Shown here piece after piece: positions 27,543 to 35,796 of a DNA stretch of 64,000 bases; the first letter of the stretch is position 1; every line of letters begins with the position of its first letter. Under the pieces are notes generated by a model. The model saw nothing but the letters and a program-made list of their open reading frames with translations, ran no database searches and was not told the origin of the DNA. The DNA is taken from NCBI RefSeq assembly GCF_009930815.1, contig NZ_CP022222.1, positions 5,684,501-5,748,500 of the forward strand, written 5' to 3'. The translations under genes and the position numbers were made by a program. Source of the DNA: Bradyrhizobium sp. CCBAU 051011. GTDB taxonomy: Bacteria > Pseudomonadota > Alphaproteobacteria > Rhizobiales > Xanthobacteraceae.

Positions 27543-29840
27543 ATGCCGTTTGAGCGCGTCCTGCGGTGGACACTAGTTACGATAGCGGTCGCCGGGCTTA
27601 CCGCGGGGCTTGCCGCGCATGCCGTTGGCCGACCGGGTTTGGCTGATCTTGCGTGGACGCTCGGCACGGCGCCTGTGATCATCGGACTTGCGATCTCGAT
27701 CGTCAGGGATTTCCTGGCTGGCCGACTGGGCGTCGACGCGATCGCGTTGTTGTCGATGAGTGCGGCGCTTGTGCTCGGGCAGCCCCTGGCCGCCGCGGTG
27801 GTCGCCCTGATGTATTCCGGCGGCAATGTGCTCGAGGAGATTGCGATCGCCCGTGCTGAGCATGATCTGCGCTCACTGGTGGATCGTGCCCCACGCCAGG
27901 CACACCGACGAATCGGTGAAGAAATCGAGCAGGTGCCGATCGAAGCGGTCTCCGTTGGCGATCACCTCCTGGTGCGTGCTGGCGAGATCGTGCCGGTGGA
28001 CGGCGTCGTCTCTTCGATTGCGGCGACCATCGACGAGTCGGCGATCACGGGCGAGCCGATCCCGCTCGCCAAGGTCCGCGGCGCCGCGGTCCTTTCCGGC
28101 TCCCTTAATGCAGGCGAAACCTTCGAGTTGACAGCCACTTCGCTCGCCGGCGAAAGCACCTATGCTGGCATCGTACGGATGGTGACGGCGGCGCAGACCG
28201 CAAAAGCGCCTTTCGTGCGGCTCGCCGACCGCTATGCCCTGATTTTGCTGCCCGTGACGCTCGTGGTTGCGCTCGTCGCGTGGCTGATCTCTGGCGATCT
28301 CACCCGCAGCCTGGCCGTGCTGGTGGCGGCGACGCCCTGTCCGCTAATCCTGGCAGCACCGGTTGCTTTCATCGCCGGCGTAGCGCAGGCAGCCCGGCGC
28401 GGCGTCTTGGTGAAAGGCGGCGGTGCGCTGGAGGCACTGGCGCGTGCGCGTACTGTGCTGTTCGATAAGACCGGCACGCTGACGGTGGGTGGCGCGCGGC
28501 TGCTCTCCGTCGAGGCTGCGCCGGGTCAGAGCGCGGAGGAGGTGCTAACGTTGGGAGCCTCGCTCGAGCAGGCTTCGCACCATGTGCTCGCCAAGGCGGT
28601 CGTCGCCGCGGCCGTCGAGCGCGGCCTGAAGCTGAAAGTCCCCGAACAAGTCAGAGAGAGCATGGGTGCCGGCTTACACGGTGTCATCGAGGGCCGACAG
28701 GTGAGTGCGGGCTCGCGCGAAATGATTCTCTCAAGTGAACGACCGTCGCCATGGGAGCTGCGCGCGATCCGACGCGCCTCGTGGCGATCGGCGCTGATCG
28801 TCTTTGTGTCCGTGGACGGGCGCCGGATCGGAGCGCTGCTGTTAGCCGACGAGCTTCGATCTGACACACCGCGAGCGATCCGACTGCTACGAGAAGCAGG
28901 CATCGCGCGAATGGTCATGGTCACCGGGGACCGGGCGGCTGCCGCGCAGGCAATCGGGGCAGCGCTTGATCTCGATGCCGTGCTCGCCGACCGCGTACCT
29001 TCCGACAAAGTCGAAGCGGTACGCACCGAACAGCGGCTCAATCCGACCATTATGGTCGGCGACGGCATTAACGACGCGCCTGCGCTGGCTGCGGCGGATA
29101 TAGGGGTCGCACTTGGCGCGCGGGGCGCCAGTGCCTCGTCGGAAGCGGCCGATGTGGTGATCCTCACCGATCGTCTCGATCGCGTCGGCGAAGCGATCAC
29201 CATCGCGCAGCGGGCGCGGCGCATAGCGGTCGAGAGCATTATCGTGGGCATGAGTTTGTCCCTGCTGGCGATGGGGGCCGCAGCCATCGGCTGGCTCGAT
29301 CCCGTGCCGGCGGCAATCGTCCAGGAGGTGATCGATGTCGCCGTGATCCTGAATGCGTTGCGCGCCCTGACCCCGGCCCATGGCAGGAGCGGCGGTCGCA
29401 TTACCTTGGAACAAGGACAGGAGCTGCAGCATGACCATCAAGCCCTGCTCAAGGATCTTGATCGATTGCGCAATATCGTCGACGCGCTCGACGATGCGGC
29501 GGCCGAGAAAGGAGCGGCGCTGATCGCGGAAGCCAATGGGCTGGTCCAGAATAGGGTCGTGGCGCATGAGCGCGATGACGAGGGCAGTGTCTATCCGCAG
29601 CTCGCTCGGGTGTTGCGCGACCGTCACGGCCTCTCCGCGATGAGCCGGGCGCACCGTGAGATCCTGCACCTCGCACGGCTTTTAGCCCGCGTGGCGGAAG
29701 ACCTGCCGACCGAGAAGGTCGACCGCTACCTTCTCCGCGACGCACAGCGGGTGATCGAGGCGATCGAGACCCTGGTGCGTATGCATACCGCCCAAGAAGA
29801 GGACATCTACGAAGCCGTAGCGTCGCAGGGCGCAGTTTAA
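27543..29840 (+). CDS. P1B-5-type metal ATPase with C-terminal hemerythrin-like domain (Nia-like)
   Basis: A 765-residue inner-membrane metal pump. There is no N-terminal HMA domain. The actuator has ITGEPIP, the transmembrane metal motif is TPCPLILA (about residues 264-271) instead of CPC, phosphorylation is at FDKTGTLT (Asp 308), and VTGDRAAA plus VGDGINDAPALAAADIG complete the nucleotide domain. Residues about 621-760 form a hemerythrin-like bundle with HDH, HERDDE, AHREI and HTAQEEDIYE supplying di-iron ligands. TPCP plus hemerythrin defines P1B-5; the Sinorhizobium Nia protein of this class exports Ni and Fe. Di-iron sensing of O2 or redox state is plausible. The FixK-type box upstream agrees with low-oxygen use. 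Confidence 0.92.
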   Translation: MPFERVLRWTLVTIAVAGLTAGLAAHAVGRPGLADLAWTLGTAPVIIGLAISIVRDFLAGRLGVDAIALLSMSAALVLGQPLAAAVVALMYSGGNVLEEIAIARAEHDLRSLVDRAPRQAHRRIGEEIEQVPIEAVSVGDHLLVRAGEIVPVDGVVSSIAATIDESAITGEPIPLAKVRGAAVLSGSLNAGETFELTATSLAGESTYAGIVRMVTAAQTAKAPFVRLADRYALILLPVTLVVALVAWLISGDLTRSLAVLVAATPCPLILAAPVAFIAGVAQAARRGVLVKGGGALEALARARTVLFDKTGTLTVGGARLLSVEAAPGQSAEEVLTLGASLEQASHHVLAKAVVAAAVERGLKLKVPEQVRESMGAGLHGVIEGRQVSAGSREMILSSERPSPWELRAIRRASWRSALIVFVSVDGRRIGALLLADELRSDTPRAIRLLREAGIARMVMVTGDRAAAAQAIGAALDLDAVLADRVPSDKVEAVRTEQRLNPTIMVGDGINDAPALAAADIGVALGARGASASSEAADVVILTDRLDRVGEAITIAQRARRIAVESIIVGMSLSLLAMGAAAIGWLDPVPAAIVQEVIDVAVILNALRALTPAHGRSGGRITLEQGQELQHDHQALLKDLDRLRNIVDALDDAAAEKGAALIAEANGLVQNRVVAHERDDEGSVYPQLARVLRDRHGLSAMSRAHREILHLARLLARVAEDLPTEKVDRYLLRDAQRVIEAIETLVRMHTAQEEDIYEAVASQGAV

Positions 29841-30089
29841 ACGAACTTCTCAGGCAGGTTGGAAACCCCTTCGCCGAAAAACACGTCTCAGATTTCATAT
29901 CCTGCAACCGCGACGATGTGGGTTCATCTGTGTCAACCGGTCCTGCGATGCAGGTGGGAAATTACGTCGCCGAGATAATGACTAGAGGCACGCGCAAGAG
30001 CCGAGCTGAAGCTTCGGTCGATTCCCTCGATCCATCCTCGGCAATGGAGACTAAACTGCTTTTTCCTACGAGATTTGAGGAGAAGGGCC

Positions 30090-30564
30090 GTGAATCCAAT
30101 CAAAATCGCTTCGATACATACGAGCGGTCTTCTTGCGGCCTTTGGGTTTCTCCAGCCAGCGCTCTCTCATAGCGGGACGGCCCAAGACCCCTGGAATCCT
30201 GCGCACCTTGAGAGGCTGCCCTTCTGAAATACGGGCGGAAGTGAAAAAATGGGACGTGCTGTGCGGTGGCTCAGTAGCCGCGGCACAACGTTTTGCTCTT
30301 TATCTGACCGTTCCGAGCGCCCGGTTCCCAGCTCTCCATTTCGAATGATTTCCGTTGCCGCAATAAGACGGTTCATTGCAGCAGCGCGGGATGCTTGCAC
30401 GAAGTGTACGTCTCGACTACTGCCGGTATCGTCGTGTGCTTGCCGTACATGCTCATGACGTTCGGTTGTCTTCTTCCAACAATCAAGTTTTCCTTCAACC
30501 CCTGGACTTGAATGGTAACAGCCGCGCGCTGCGGTGGAACGGGAGCCGATTTGTCAAACAGTGA
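30090..30564 (+). pseudogene. Secreted protein, frameshifted at several points
   Basis: GTG 30090 with a GAGGAG ribosome site opens NPIKIASIHTSGLLAAFGFL, QPALSHSGTAQDPWNPAHLE and RLP. Next frames give SEIRAEVKKWDVLCGGSVAA, AQRFALYLTVPSARFPALHF, then DFRCRNKTVHCSSAGCLHEV and YVST, then VLAVHAHDVRLSSSNNQVFL and LRWNGSRFVKQ with a stop at 30562-30564. In order they make one exported protein of about 150 residues with several cysteines, resembling short secreted rhizobial proteins that begin DPWNPxHL. At least three shifts prevent translation. Function unknown. Confidence 0.65.
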
Positions 30565-30840
30565 GAGTAGTCTTCTTGCTCCGACGCTAGTTGGAAGATT
30601 TTCGCCAATCAAATTGCAAGTTCTCGCACTTTACTTTCGATCAACAACAATCGGTTGACAAAGAGCAGTCGCACGGGATGGCGACGAGCCGCGGGGGACC
30701 ATCCGCAACGCTCAGCATTGGAAAATCCTAACCGAGCGGTTTGCCGGAGGAGGGATTGACGGGAATGAAATAAAAAGAGCGACGACGACGCATTATCGCT
30801 GGCCATGACCATAGGACTGGCTCTGAGCAGACGCGCCGGG

Positions 30841-31596
30841 CTAGAGCGCCCATCCGAACACGCGTTGCAAAGTCGCCCTGGCGTTTGAATCGAACCAGCG
30901 CCCGTGGCTGAGAATAATGCGTTCTGGCTGCCATGACAGCATTCTTTGGGCCGCCGCTCGCGTCTTTCGTTTCTGCAAAAGGAGCGGCAACCGCATGCCG
31001 AAAAATATTTGGCCGCGCGGATAGTACATTCCGGTCAGCTTGGCGGCGAACCGCCAGGGCTGCCTGATCTTGTCAAGTTCAAGGTTTATGATGGTGTCAG
31101 CCAGTATGAGGGTTTTCGACTCCTTGTGGAAGAAAACCATCTCCCCGAAAATTCCTCCGGGAACGGCGGTCTGATCAATTTCGGCGCGCCATTCCTCCGG
31201 CGGTTCGATGCCGATGTCTCTATCGAAATGCACATCGATGCCCCGCGAGCGGGCACGCTTGCGTGCGCGCGGAGAGGCCCAGGCAACCGCATCCGGAAAC
31301 GCACGCGACCACTCGCCAATGTGCGCGTAATGGAACTGGTTCGGCGATACAAGGTGACGGACTGTGCCCATCGCCTGCAGGCGGTCAGCGAGCGCAGGCT
31401 CGAATGCGATGGGGGAGTGGATGAACAGGTCGCCGTTGCCGAGCCGCACCACGGTCATCCGAGTAGTAAACGGCAATGGAAGCCTTACTCCGGCCGTCGT
31501 CAAATACTCGAAAGGACCGTCCACGATACCGATATTCCGGGCGACCGGCTTATATTGATTTACAGGTTCGTAGAGCTCTGAGGGGGCATCGGCCAT
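30841..31596 (-). CDS. DUF4336 domain protein (metallo-beta-lactamase-like)
   Basis: A 251-residue soluble protein starting MADAPSELYEPVNQYKPVA. The core VDGPFEYLTTAGVRLPLPFT, MTVVRLGNGDLFIHSPIAF, HLVSPNQFHYAHIGEWSRAF, GEMVFFHKESKTLILADTII and ERIILSHGRWF follows DUF4336, a branch of the metallo-beta-lactamase fold that has lost the HxHxDH motif but keeps isolated His and Asp ligands. The reaction is unknown. Met 31596 fits the family start; upstream in-frame ATGs at 31617 and 31671 are possible. No strong ribosome site. Confidence 0.82.
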   Translation of the reverse strand: MADAPSELYEPVNQYKPVARNIGIVDGPFEYLTTAGVRLPLPFTTRMTVVRLGNGDLFIHSPIAFEPALADRLQAMGTVRHLVSPNQFHYAHIGEWSRAFPDAVAWASPRARKRARSRGIDVHFDRDIGIEPPEEWRAEIDQTAVPGGIFGEMVFFHKESKTLILADTIINLELDKIRQPWRFAAKLTGMYYPRGQIFFGMRLPLLLQKRKTRAAAQRMLSWQPERIILSHGRWFDSNARATLQRVFGWAL

Positions 31597-31967
31597 TGTC
31601 GTATCGCCAATCAACATGGCTTCGAACTCGATCACGCCGATGATAGCACGTCTAATCCCAATCCCATGCAAGCTTCATTTCGGTGAACCCAAGCCCCCGC
31701 ATCGCGCGACAGGGTCGATTCTGCTCGGAGCCCGAACGAGACATTTCGGCGACTTCCGCTTTGGCTGATGAACCAGCGTAGGAAACTGTCTCCGAATTGT
31801 AGGGCCGCGGGTTATTAGGTCGTGTACTCGGATTAGCCGCGTTCGACGTCCGCTTGTCCCAAAAATCATCCGTTCGGAACGATTTTTGGTTTTAGCATCG
31901 GCGCGGGACCACCTCCGGGGGGCGCCCGCCTCGTTCTCCGCTGAAAGCGCGGTGGCGGCGGCGGGAC
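31597..31967. other. No recognisable gene
   Basis: Spacer between two minus-strand genes. A hairpin-like pair of complementary AAAATCRTTC/GAACGATTTT tracts near 31861-31893 (ACGATTTTTGG) could end transcription of the EF-hand gene, but its stem is imperfect. Confidence 0.35.
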
Positions 31968-32381
31968 CTACTTCCTGGTCCCGTGCATAAAGGCTTGCAT
32001 CTCTTCCAGGACGAGCTTGCTATCCTTGTTGCTGTCCATTGCCTTGAAGACTCGTTCGTGGGCCGCCTGAAACTCTGCCAACGAGATGGCTCCGTCGCCA
32101 TCGGCGTCCATAAGCGCAAACATCATGCGGAACATCATCGGAGGCCCCATCGCGTCCCCGCCCATCCCGCTGCGACCCTTCATACCGCGACCCATCATAT
32201 CTCCACCGCCCATCATGCCTTGTCGCTCTCCAGACTGGCCTGAAGGAGGTGTCGTTTGCGCTGGCGCCGGTACTTGGTCCGATCCCGGATGATGGGCCCC
32301 GTGATCGGATGGTGATTGAGCGAACGCGGAATAGCTCAGGGTAGTAAATAGCAGCGCTGCTGCAATGATTGGACCTCGCAT
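31968..32381 (-). CDS. Secreted EF-hand protein, paralog 2
   Basis: A 137-residue exported protein: signal peptide MRGPIIAAALLFTTLSYSAFAQ, a linker rich in His, Pro, Gln, Met and Gly (including HGAHHPGSD and repeated MMGRG-type units), then two EF-hand loops starting DADGDGAISLAE and DSNKDSKLVLEE. The second loop has Ser where paralog 1 has Gly. GGAGGG precedes ATG 32381, and a FixK/FNR-type dyad is 60 bp upstream. It probably binds calcium in the periplasm; metal binding by the linker is possible. Confidence 0.85.
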   Translation of the reverse strand: MRGPIIAAALLFTTLSYSAFAQSPSDHGAHHPGSDQVPAPAQTTPPSGQSGERQGMMGGGDMMGRGMKGRSGMGGDAMGPPMMFRMMFALMDADGDGAISLAEFQAAHERVFKAMDSNKDSKLVLEEMQAFMHGTRK

Positions 32382-32440
32382 GGCTGTCCCTCCGGCGTTA
32401 ACCTGAAGTAACAATGATGCCGATCTGGACCGAGTTCGGC

Positions 32441-32454
32441 TTGAGGCAGATCAA
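32441..32454 (-). promoter_or_regulatory. FixK/FNR-type operator before EF-hand gene 2
   Basis: TTGAGGCAGATCAA fits TTGA-N6-TCAA. A class II start near 32406 leaves 25 nt to ATG 32381. Confidence 0.68.
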
Positions 32455-32588
32455 TATGCGTGCGCAAGAAACGCCACACGATTGAACATAGCTGGCCGCC
32501 GACGAGGGCCAGCTTGCGCCATCGATCGAGACGGAGCGCTTGAGATGGCGTCCATCATGACTGAATCCCTGATCAGGAATCGGCTTGC

Positions 32589-33476
32589 TTAGAGGTAGGC
32601 CTCGGCATCACCTTTCAGTTTCACAGGGATCAGGAGATAGCGCACCCCGTTGGTTTCCTTCGGCGGGAACTTTCCTGCGCGAATGTTGACCTGAATGGAA
32701 GGGAGCAAGAGCCGCGGCGCGGACAGCGTCGCATCGCGCTTTGACCGCATGGCGACGAATTCGTCCTCCGTCACACCTTCCTTCACGTGAACGTTCTTTT
32801 CGCACTGCTCCTTGACGGTCGTCTCCCATGCAAATTGATCGCGCCCAGGTGCCTTGTAGTCGTGGCACATGAAAAGGCGAGTCTCGGGTGGTAACGCCTG
32901 CAGCCGCTTGATAGACCGGTAAAGTTGGTGCGCGTCGCCGCCGGGAAAATCTGCACGTGCCGTCCCGTAATCCGGCATGAACAGTGTGTCGCCGACAAAC
33001 ACCGCATCCTCAACCCTGTAGGAAACGTCCGCCGGCGTGTGGCCGGGCGTGTACAGGACTTCGGCGGTCAGCGTGCCGATCATGAAGTGTTCGCCATCCC
33101 TGAACAGATGATCGAAGTCGCTTCCGTCGGTCGTCAGATCGGTCGCATTGAAGACCGGTCGGAAAATCCGCTGAACGTCCTTGATGTGTTCGCCGATGCC
33201 GATCTTGGCGCCAGTTTTTGCCTTGATGTAGGGCGCGCCCGACAGATGGTCGGCGTGGGCATGCGTTTCCAGCACCCACTCAATCACATATTCGGCCTCA
33301 TCGGCCGCTTTCAGCATCGCGCCAACGGAGCGCGTGTCGACAGTTCCATCGTTCTGATCGTAGTCGAGCACGGGGTCGATGATGGCGGCCTTCTTCGTCG
33401 TCGAGTCCGCCACCAGGTAACTCACCGTGTTGGTGGGCTCATCGAAGAAGGCCCGGATGATGGGCTGTCTAGTCAT
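32589..33476 (-). CDS. blh: Persulfide dioxygenase-like MBL-fold hydrolase (Blh/ETHE1 type)
   Basis: A 295-residue metallo-beta-lactamase-fold protein. THAHADH (residues 71-77) and the Asp/His ligands in YTPGHTPADV and FVGDTLFMPDYGTARADFPGG make a mononuclear iron site as in ETHE1 persulfide dioxygenases, which oxidise glutathione persulfide to sulfite. The RADFPGG block and length match the BigR-linked hydrolase Blh. GAGGAG precedes the ATG at 33476. It is divergent from the BigR-like repressor, with a shared operator. Confidence 0.9.
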   Translation of the reverse strand: MTRQPIIRAFFDEPTNTVSYLVADSTTKKAAIIDPVLDYDQNDGTVDTRSVGAMLKAADEAEYVIEWVLETHAHADHLSGAPYIKAKTGAKIGIGEHIKDVQRIFRPVFNATDLTTDGSDFDHLFRDGEHFMIGTLTAEVLYTPGHTPADVSYRVEDAVFVGDTLFMPDYGTARADFPGGDAHQLYRSIKRLQALPPETRLFMCHDYKAPGRDQFAWETTVKEQCEKNVHVKEGVTEDEFVAMRSKRDATLSAPRLLLPSIQVNIRAGKFPPKETNGVRYLLIPVKLKGDAEAYL

Positions 33477-33523
33477 GGCTTAATCTCCTCGCAGGACTGA
33501 ACGCTTCGTGTCTTGACATATAT

Positions 33524-33539
33524 ATTAGAAGAAGCTAAT
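33524..33539. promoter_or_regulatory. BigR-type operator in divergent intergenic region
   Basis: The dyad ATTAG-AAGAAG-CTAAT lies in an AT-rich patch between the persulfide dioxygenase and the ArsR regulator. BigR and its relatives bind AT-rich dyads of this form over their divergent promoters. TTGACA at 33513-33518 and TATATT 4 bp later do not make a standard promoter spacing, so the promoter elements stay unassigned. Confidence 0.7.
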
Positions 33540-33571
33540 TAAGCAACACCGAAAGTAAGAGAGGCTGGGAC

Positions 33572-33898
33572 GTGCCGTCTAAGACCTTCAGTCCACGGGG
33601 GATCGAAAAAGCCGCGGCGGATGTTGCGGGCCTGCTGCGCGCCCTCGCCAACGAGCGGCGCCTGATGATTCTCTGCAAGCTTGTCGAATGGGGCGAAGCC
33701 AACGTGAACTCGCTTGCGGAGACCGTCGGGCTTTCGCAGTCCGCTCTTTCTCAGCATCTTGCGAAAATGCGCGAGGAGGGACTGGTGACCTACCGCCGCG
33801 AGAGCCAGACGCTCTGGTATCGCATCGCGGATCCCCGGATTGAAGAACTCTTAGCCACTCTGCACAAGCTCTACTGCAAGCAACTCAATCGACGCTAA
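33572..33898 (+). CDS. bigR: BigR/SqrR-like ArsR-family persulfide-sensing repressor
   Basis: A 108-residue winged-helix repressor. ALANERRLMILCKLVEWGEA and LAETVGLSQSALSQHLAKMR (recognition helix) match ArsR proteins. Two cysteines, Cys 35 in MILCKL and Cys 102 in KLYCKQ, occupy the positions of the redox pair in BigR/SqrR/YgaV, which forms a di- or tetrasulfide link with persulfides and releases DNA. No metal-site CxC motif of true ArsR is present. It should repress itself, the rhodanese and exporter downstream, and the divergent dioxygenase. Confidence 0.9.
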   Translation: MPSKTFSPRGIEKAAADVAGLLRALANERRLMILCKLVEWGEANVNSLAETVGLSQSALSQHLAKMREEGLVTYRRESQTLWYRIADPRIEELLATLHKLYCKQLNRR

Positions 33899-33913
33899 AA
33901 CACGGAGTTAGTC

Positions 33914-34468
33914 ATGTCGCTTCCAAGAATTAGACCTGCCGAAGCCCTGCGGCTGCTACAGCAGGGCGCAACTCTGGTCGACATCCGAGAGGCAGATGAG
34001 CATGCCCGGGAGAAGATCACTGGGGTGCACCATCTGCCGCTATCCAAATTAGACGAGGCTAACCTCGCGCTGCACGAAGGCAAGCCTGTCATCTTTCATT
34101 GCAAGAGCGGTGCGCGAACGGTGAGCAATTCGTCCCGGCTCGCACAGAAGGTAGGTGGCTTTTGCGAAGCCTTCATTATCGAAGGCGGTCTCGACGCCTG
34201 GAAGAAGGCAGGGCTGCCCGTTGCAGTCGACCGTCGTCATCCGATTGAGCTGCAGCGCCAAGTTCAGATTGTCGCCGGCGGCCTGGCATTTTTCGGAACG
34301 ATGTTGGGTCTGTTTGTTTCGCCTTGGTTTTTCGCGGTAACTGCGTTCGTCGGCGCGGGATTGATGGTAGCTGGCGCGACTGGATTTTGCGGGATGGCTC
34401 GGATCCTCATGCGGGCGCCTTGGAATAGGACGACCTACGACACCCCGGCGCAAGGCAAGACCGTCTAA
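33914..34468 (+). CDS. Rhodanese-domain protein with C-terminal membrane hairpin
   Basis: A 184-residue sulfurtransferase. Residues 1-110 are a rhodanese domain with the active-site loop HCKSGART (Cys 63), which carries persulfide sulfur. Residues 115-170 form two membrane helices (VAGGLAFFGTMLGLFVSPWFF and AFVGAGLMVAGATGFCGMARI) of the DUF2892 type, anchoring it to the inner membrane. It starts 16 bp after bigR and precedes the TauE/SafE exporter, so it likely passes sulfane sulfur between the dioxygenase and thiosulfate formation. Confidence 0.9.
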   Translation: MSLPRIRPAEALRLLQQGATLVDIREADEHAREKITGVHHLPLSKLDEANLALHEGKPVIFHCKSGARTVSNSSRLAQKVGGFCEAFIIEGGLDAWKKAGLPVAVDRRHPIELQRQVQIVAGGLAFFGTMLGLFVSPWFFAVTAFVGAGLMVAGATGFCGMARILMRAPWNRTTYDTPAQGKTV

Positions 34469-34502
34469 TATTCACGTCCGCGGCCGTCTTGGAGCAATTG
34501 GG

Positions 34503-35285
34503 ATGAATTTGAGTTTGATGCAGGCCGCACTTGCGATCGCCTCCGGCTCCGTGGTCGGCTTCTCGCTCGGGCTCGTCGGTGGCGGTGGCTCGATTCTGGC
34601 GGTCCCGCTGTTGGTCTATGTGGTCGGGCTGGATGATCCGCATGTCGCGATCGGCACCAGTGCGATGGCGGTTGCGCTGAACGCCGGGGCCAATCTCGCG
34701 ATGCACGCCCGGTCTGGAAACGTGAAGTGGCGTTGCGCGACCGCCTTCGCGGTGGCCGGTGTCGCCGGTGCATTCCTCGGCTCGACCCTCGGCAAGATGA
34801 TGGACGGGCAACGGTTACTTGCGCTGTTCGCGGTCCTGATGATGGTGGTAGGTACGTTGATGTTGTGGGATCGCGCACGCATAGGCGATCCGACCGTCAA
34901 GTTGTCGCGGGAGAATCTGCCGAAGCTGCTGGGACTTGGTCTGTTGGTCGGATCGCTATCAGGCTTCTTCGGGATCGGAGGCGGTTTCCTCATCGTCCCT
35001 GCACTGATGCTGGCAGCCGGGATGCCGATGCTCGATGCAATCGGTTCGTCGCTCCTGTCCGTCACCGCATTCGGTTTAACCACGGCTGGAAACTATGCCT
35101 GGTCCGGCCTGATTGACTGGCCGTTGGGCGCGCTCTTTGTGACAGGAGGCGTGCTCGGTGGATTGCTCGGTGCGAATTCGGCAAAATTGCTTGCCAAACG
35201 CCGGGGTGTGCTGACGAAGGTGTTCGCATTGCTGATCTTTACTGTGGCGATCTACATGCTGGTCCGCAGCCTCAATCTGATCTGA
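34503..35285 (+). CDS. TauE/SafE-family sulfite/sulfur-anion exporter
   Basis: A 260-residue membrane protein with about eight helices. The duplicated TauE signature is visible as GFSLGLVGGGGSILAVPLLV near the N-terminus and GSLSGFFGIGGGFLIVPALM near the middle. In BigR operons this family removes sulfite made by the persulfide dioxygenase. It follows the rhodanese by 34 bp in the same operon. Confidence 0.9.
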   Translation: MNLSLMQAALAIASGSVVGFSLGLVGGGGSILAVPLLVYVVGLDDPHVAIGTSAMAVALNAGANLAMHARSGNVKWRCATAFAVAGVAGAFLGSTLGKMMDGQRLLALFAVLMMVVGTLMLWDRARIGDPTVKLSRENLPKLLGLGLLVGSLSGFFGIGGGFLIVPALMLAAGMPMLDAIGSSLLSVTAFGLTTAGNYAWSGLIDWPLGALFVTGGVLGGLLGANSAKLLAKRRGVLTKVFALLIFTVAIYMLVRSLNLI

Positions 35286-35460
35286 AGGAAGTTTTTCGAG
35301 ATACGAGGTCCTTTGTGAGCCGCTGAGCTGGCGAAGGTGACCCGATGAAGTAACCGCCGGAGCAGATCGCGCCGCCCCGGAGCAAAGGGGCGTATCGTTC
35401 CTACCTTGAAGGGCCGATACGAGTGGGCGGCGGCAGCGGCGCACTAGTTCCCTGGTCTGC

Positions 35461-35735
35461 TCAATTTCTCGTGCCTTCACTCTCCTTCACCACCACGATA
35501 GACGCAGGCGCAAGCTCGATTAGGCGCAACGCCAGATCCGAGCTAGCCCAAACGCGCATCGTATTGGGCATCCAGCGCTCGATACCTTCGGAGGGCGCGC
35601 CAACCAAGGTCACATTGCAAGCATTCTCAGCCGCACAGCGCAGTATCGTCGCCACCGGATCGCCTATTTCAGCCTTCGACAAGCAAAGAATGCCAGCTTT
35701 CTCAAGTCGACTGCTGATACTGTTCAAGATCGGAA
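35461..35735 (-). pseudogene. Universal stress protein, C-terminal remnant
   Basis: A frame of about 90 residues with ISSRLEKAGILCLSKAEIGD, ILRCAAENACNVTLVGAPSE, GIERWMPNTMRVWASSDLAL and RLIELAPASIVVVK, the second half of a UspA domain. A stop (TAA) lies just upstream, and no ATG begins the domain; the nucleotide-binding N-terminus is lost. The usual GxxGS loop is changed to GAPSEG. Likely a truncated leftover. Confidence 0.7.
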
Positions 35736-35796
35736 GGACATTCGTTGATTAGCCGACCATCGATCTCATCCCTCTTGAAGTTCTGGTAGCGGTTCA

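Noticed and set aside
29933-29946. TTCATCTGTGTCAA as a FixK site
   Set aside because: The left half-site TTCA breaks the consensus, and the following gene is decayed.
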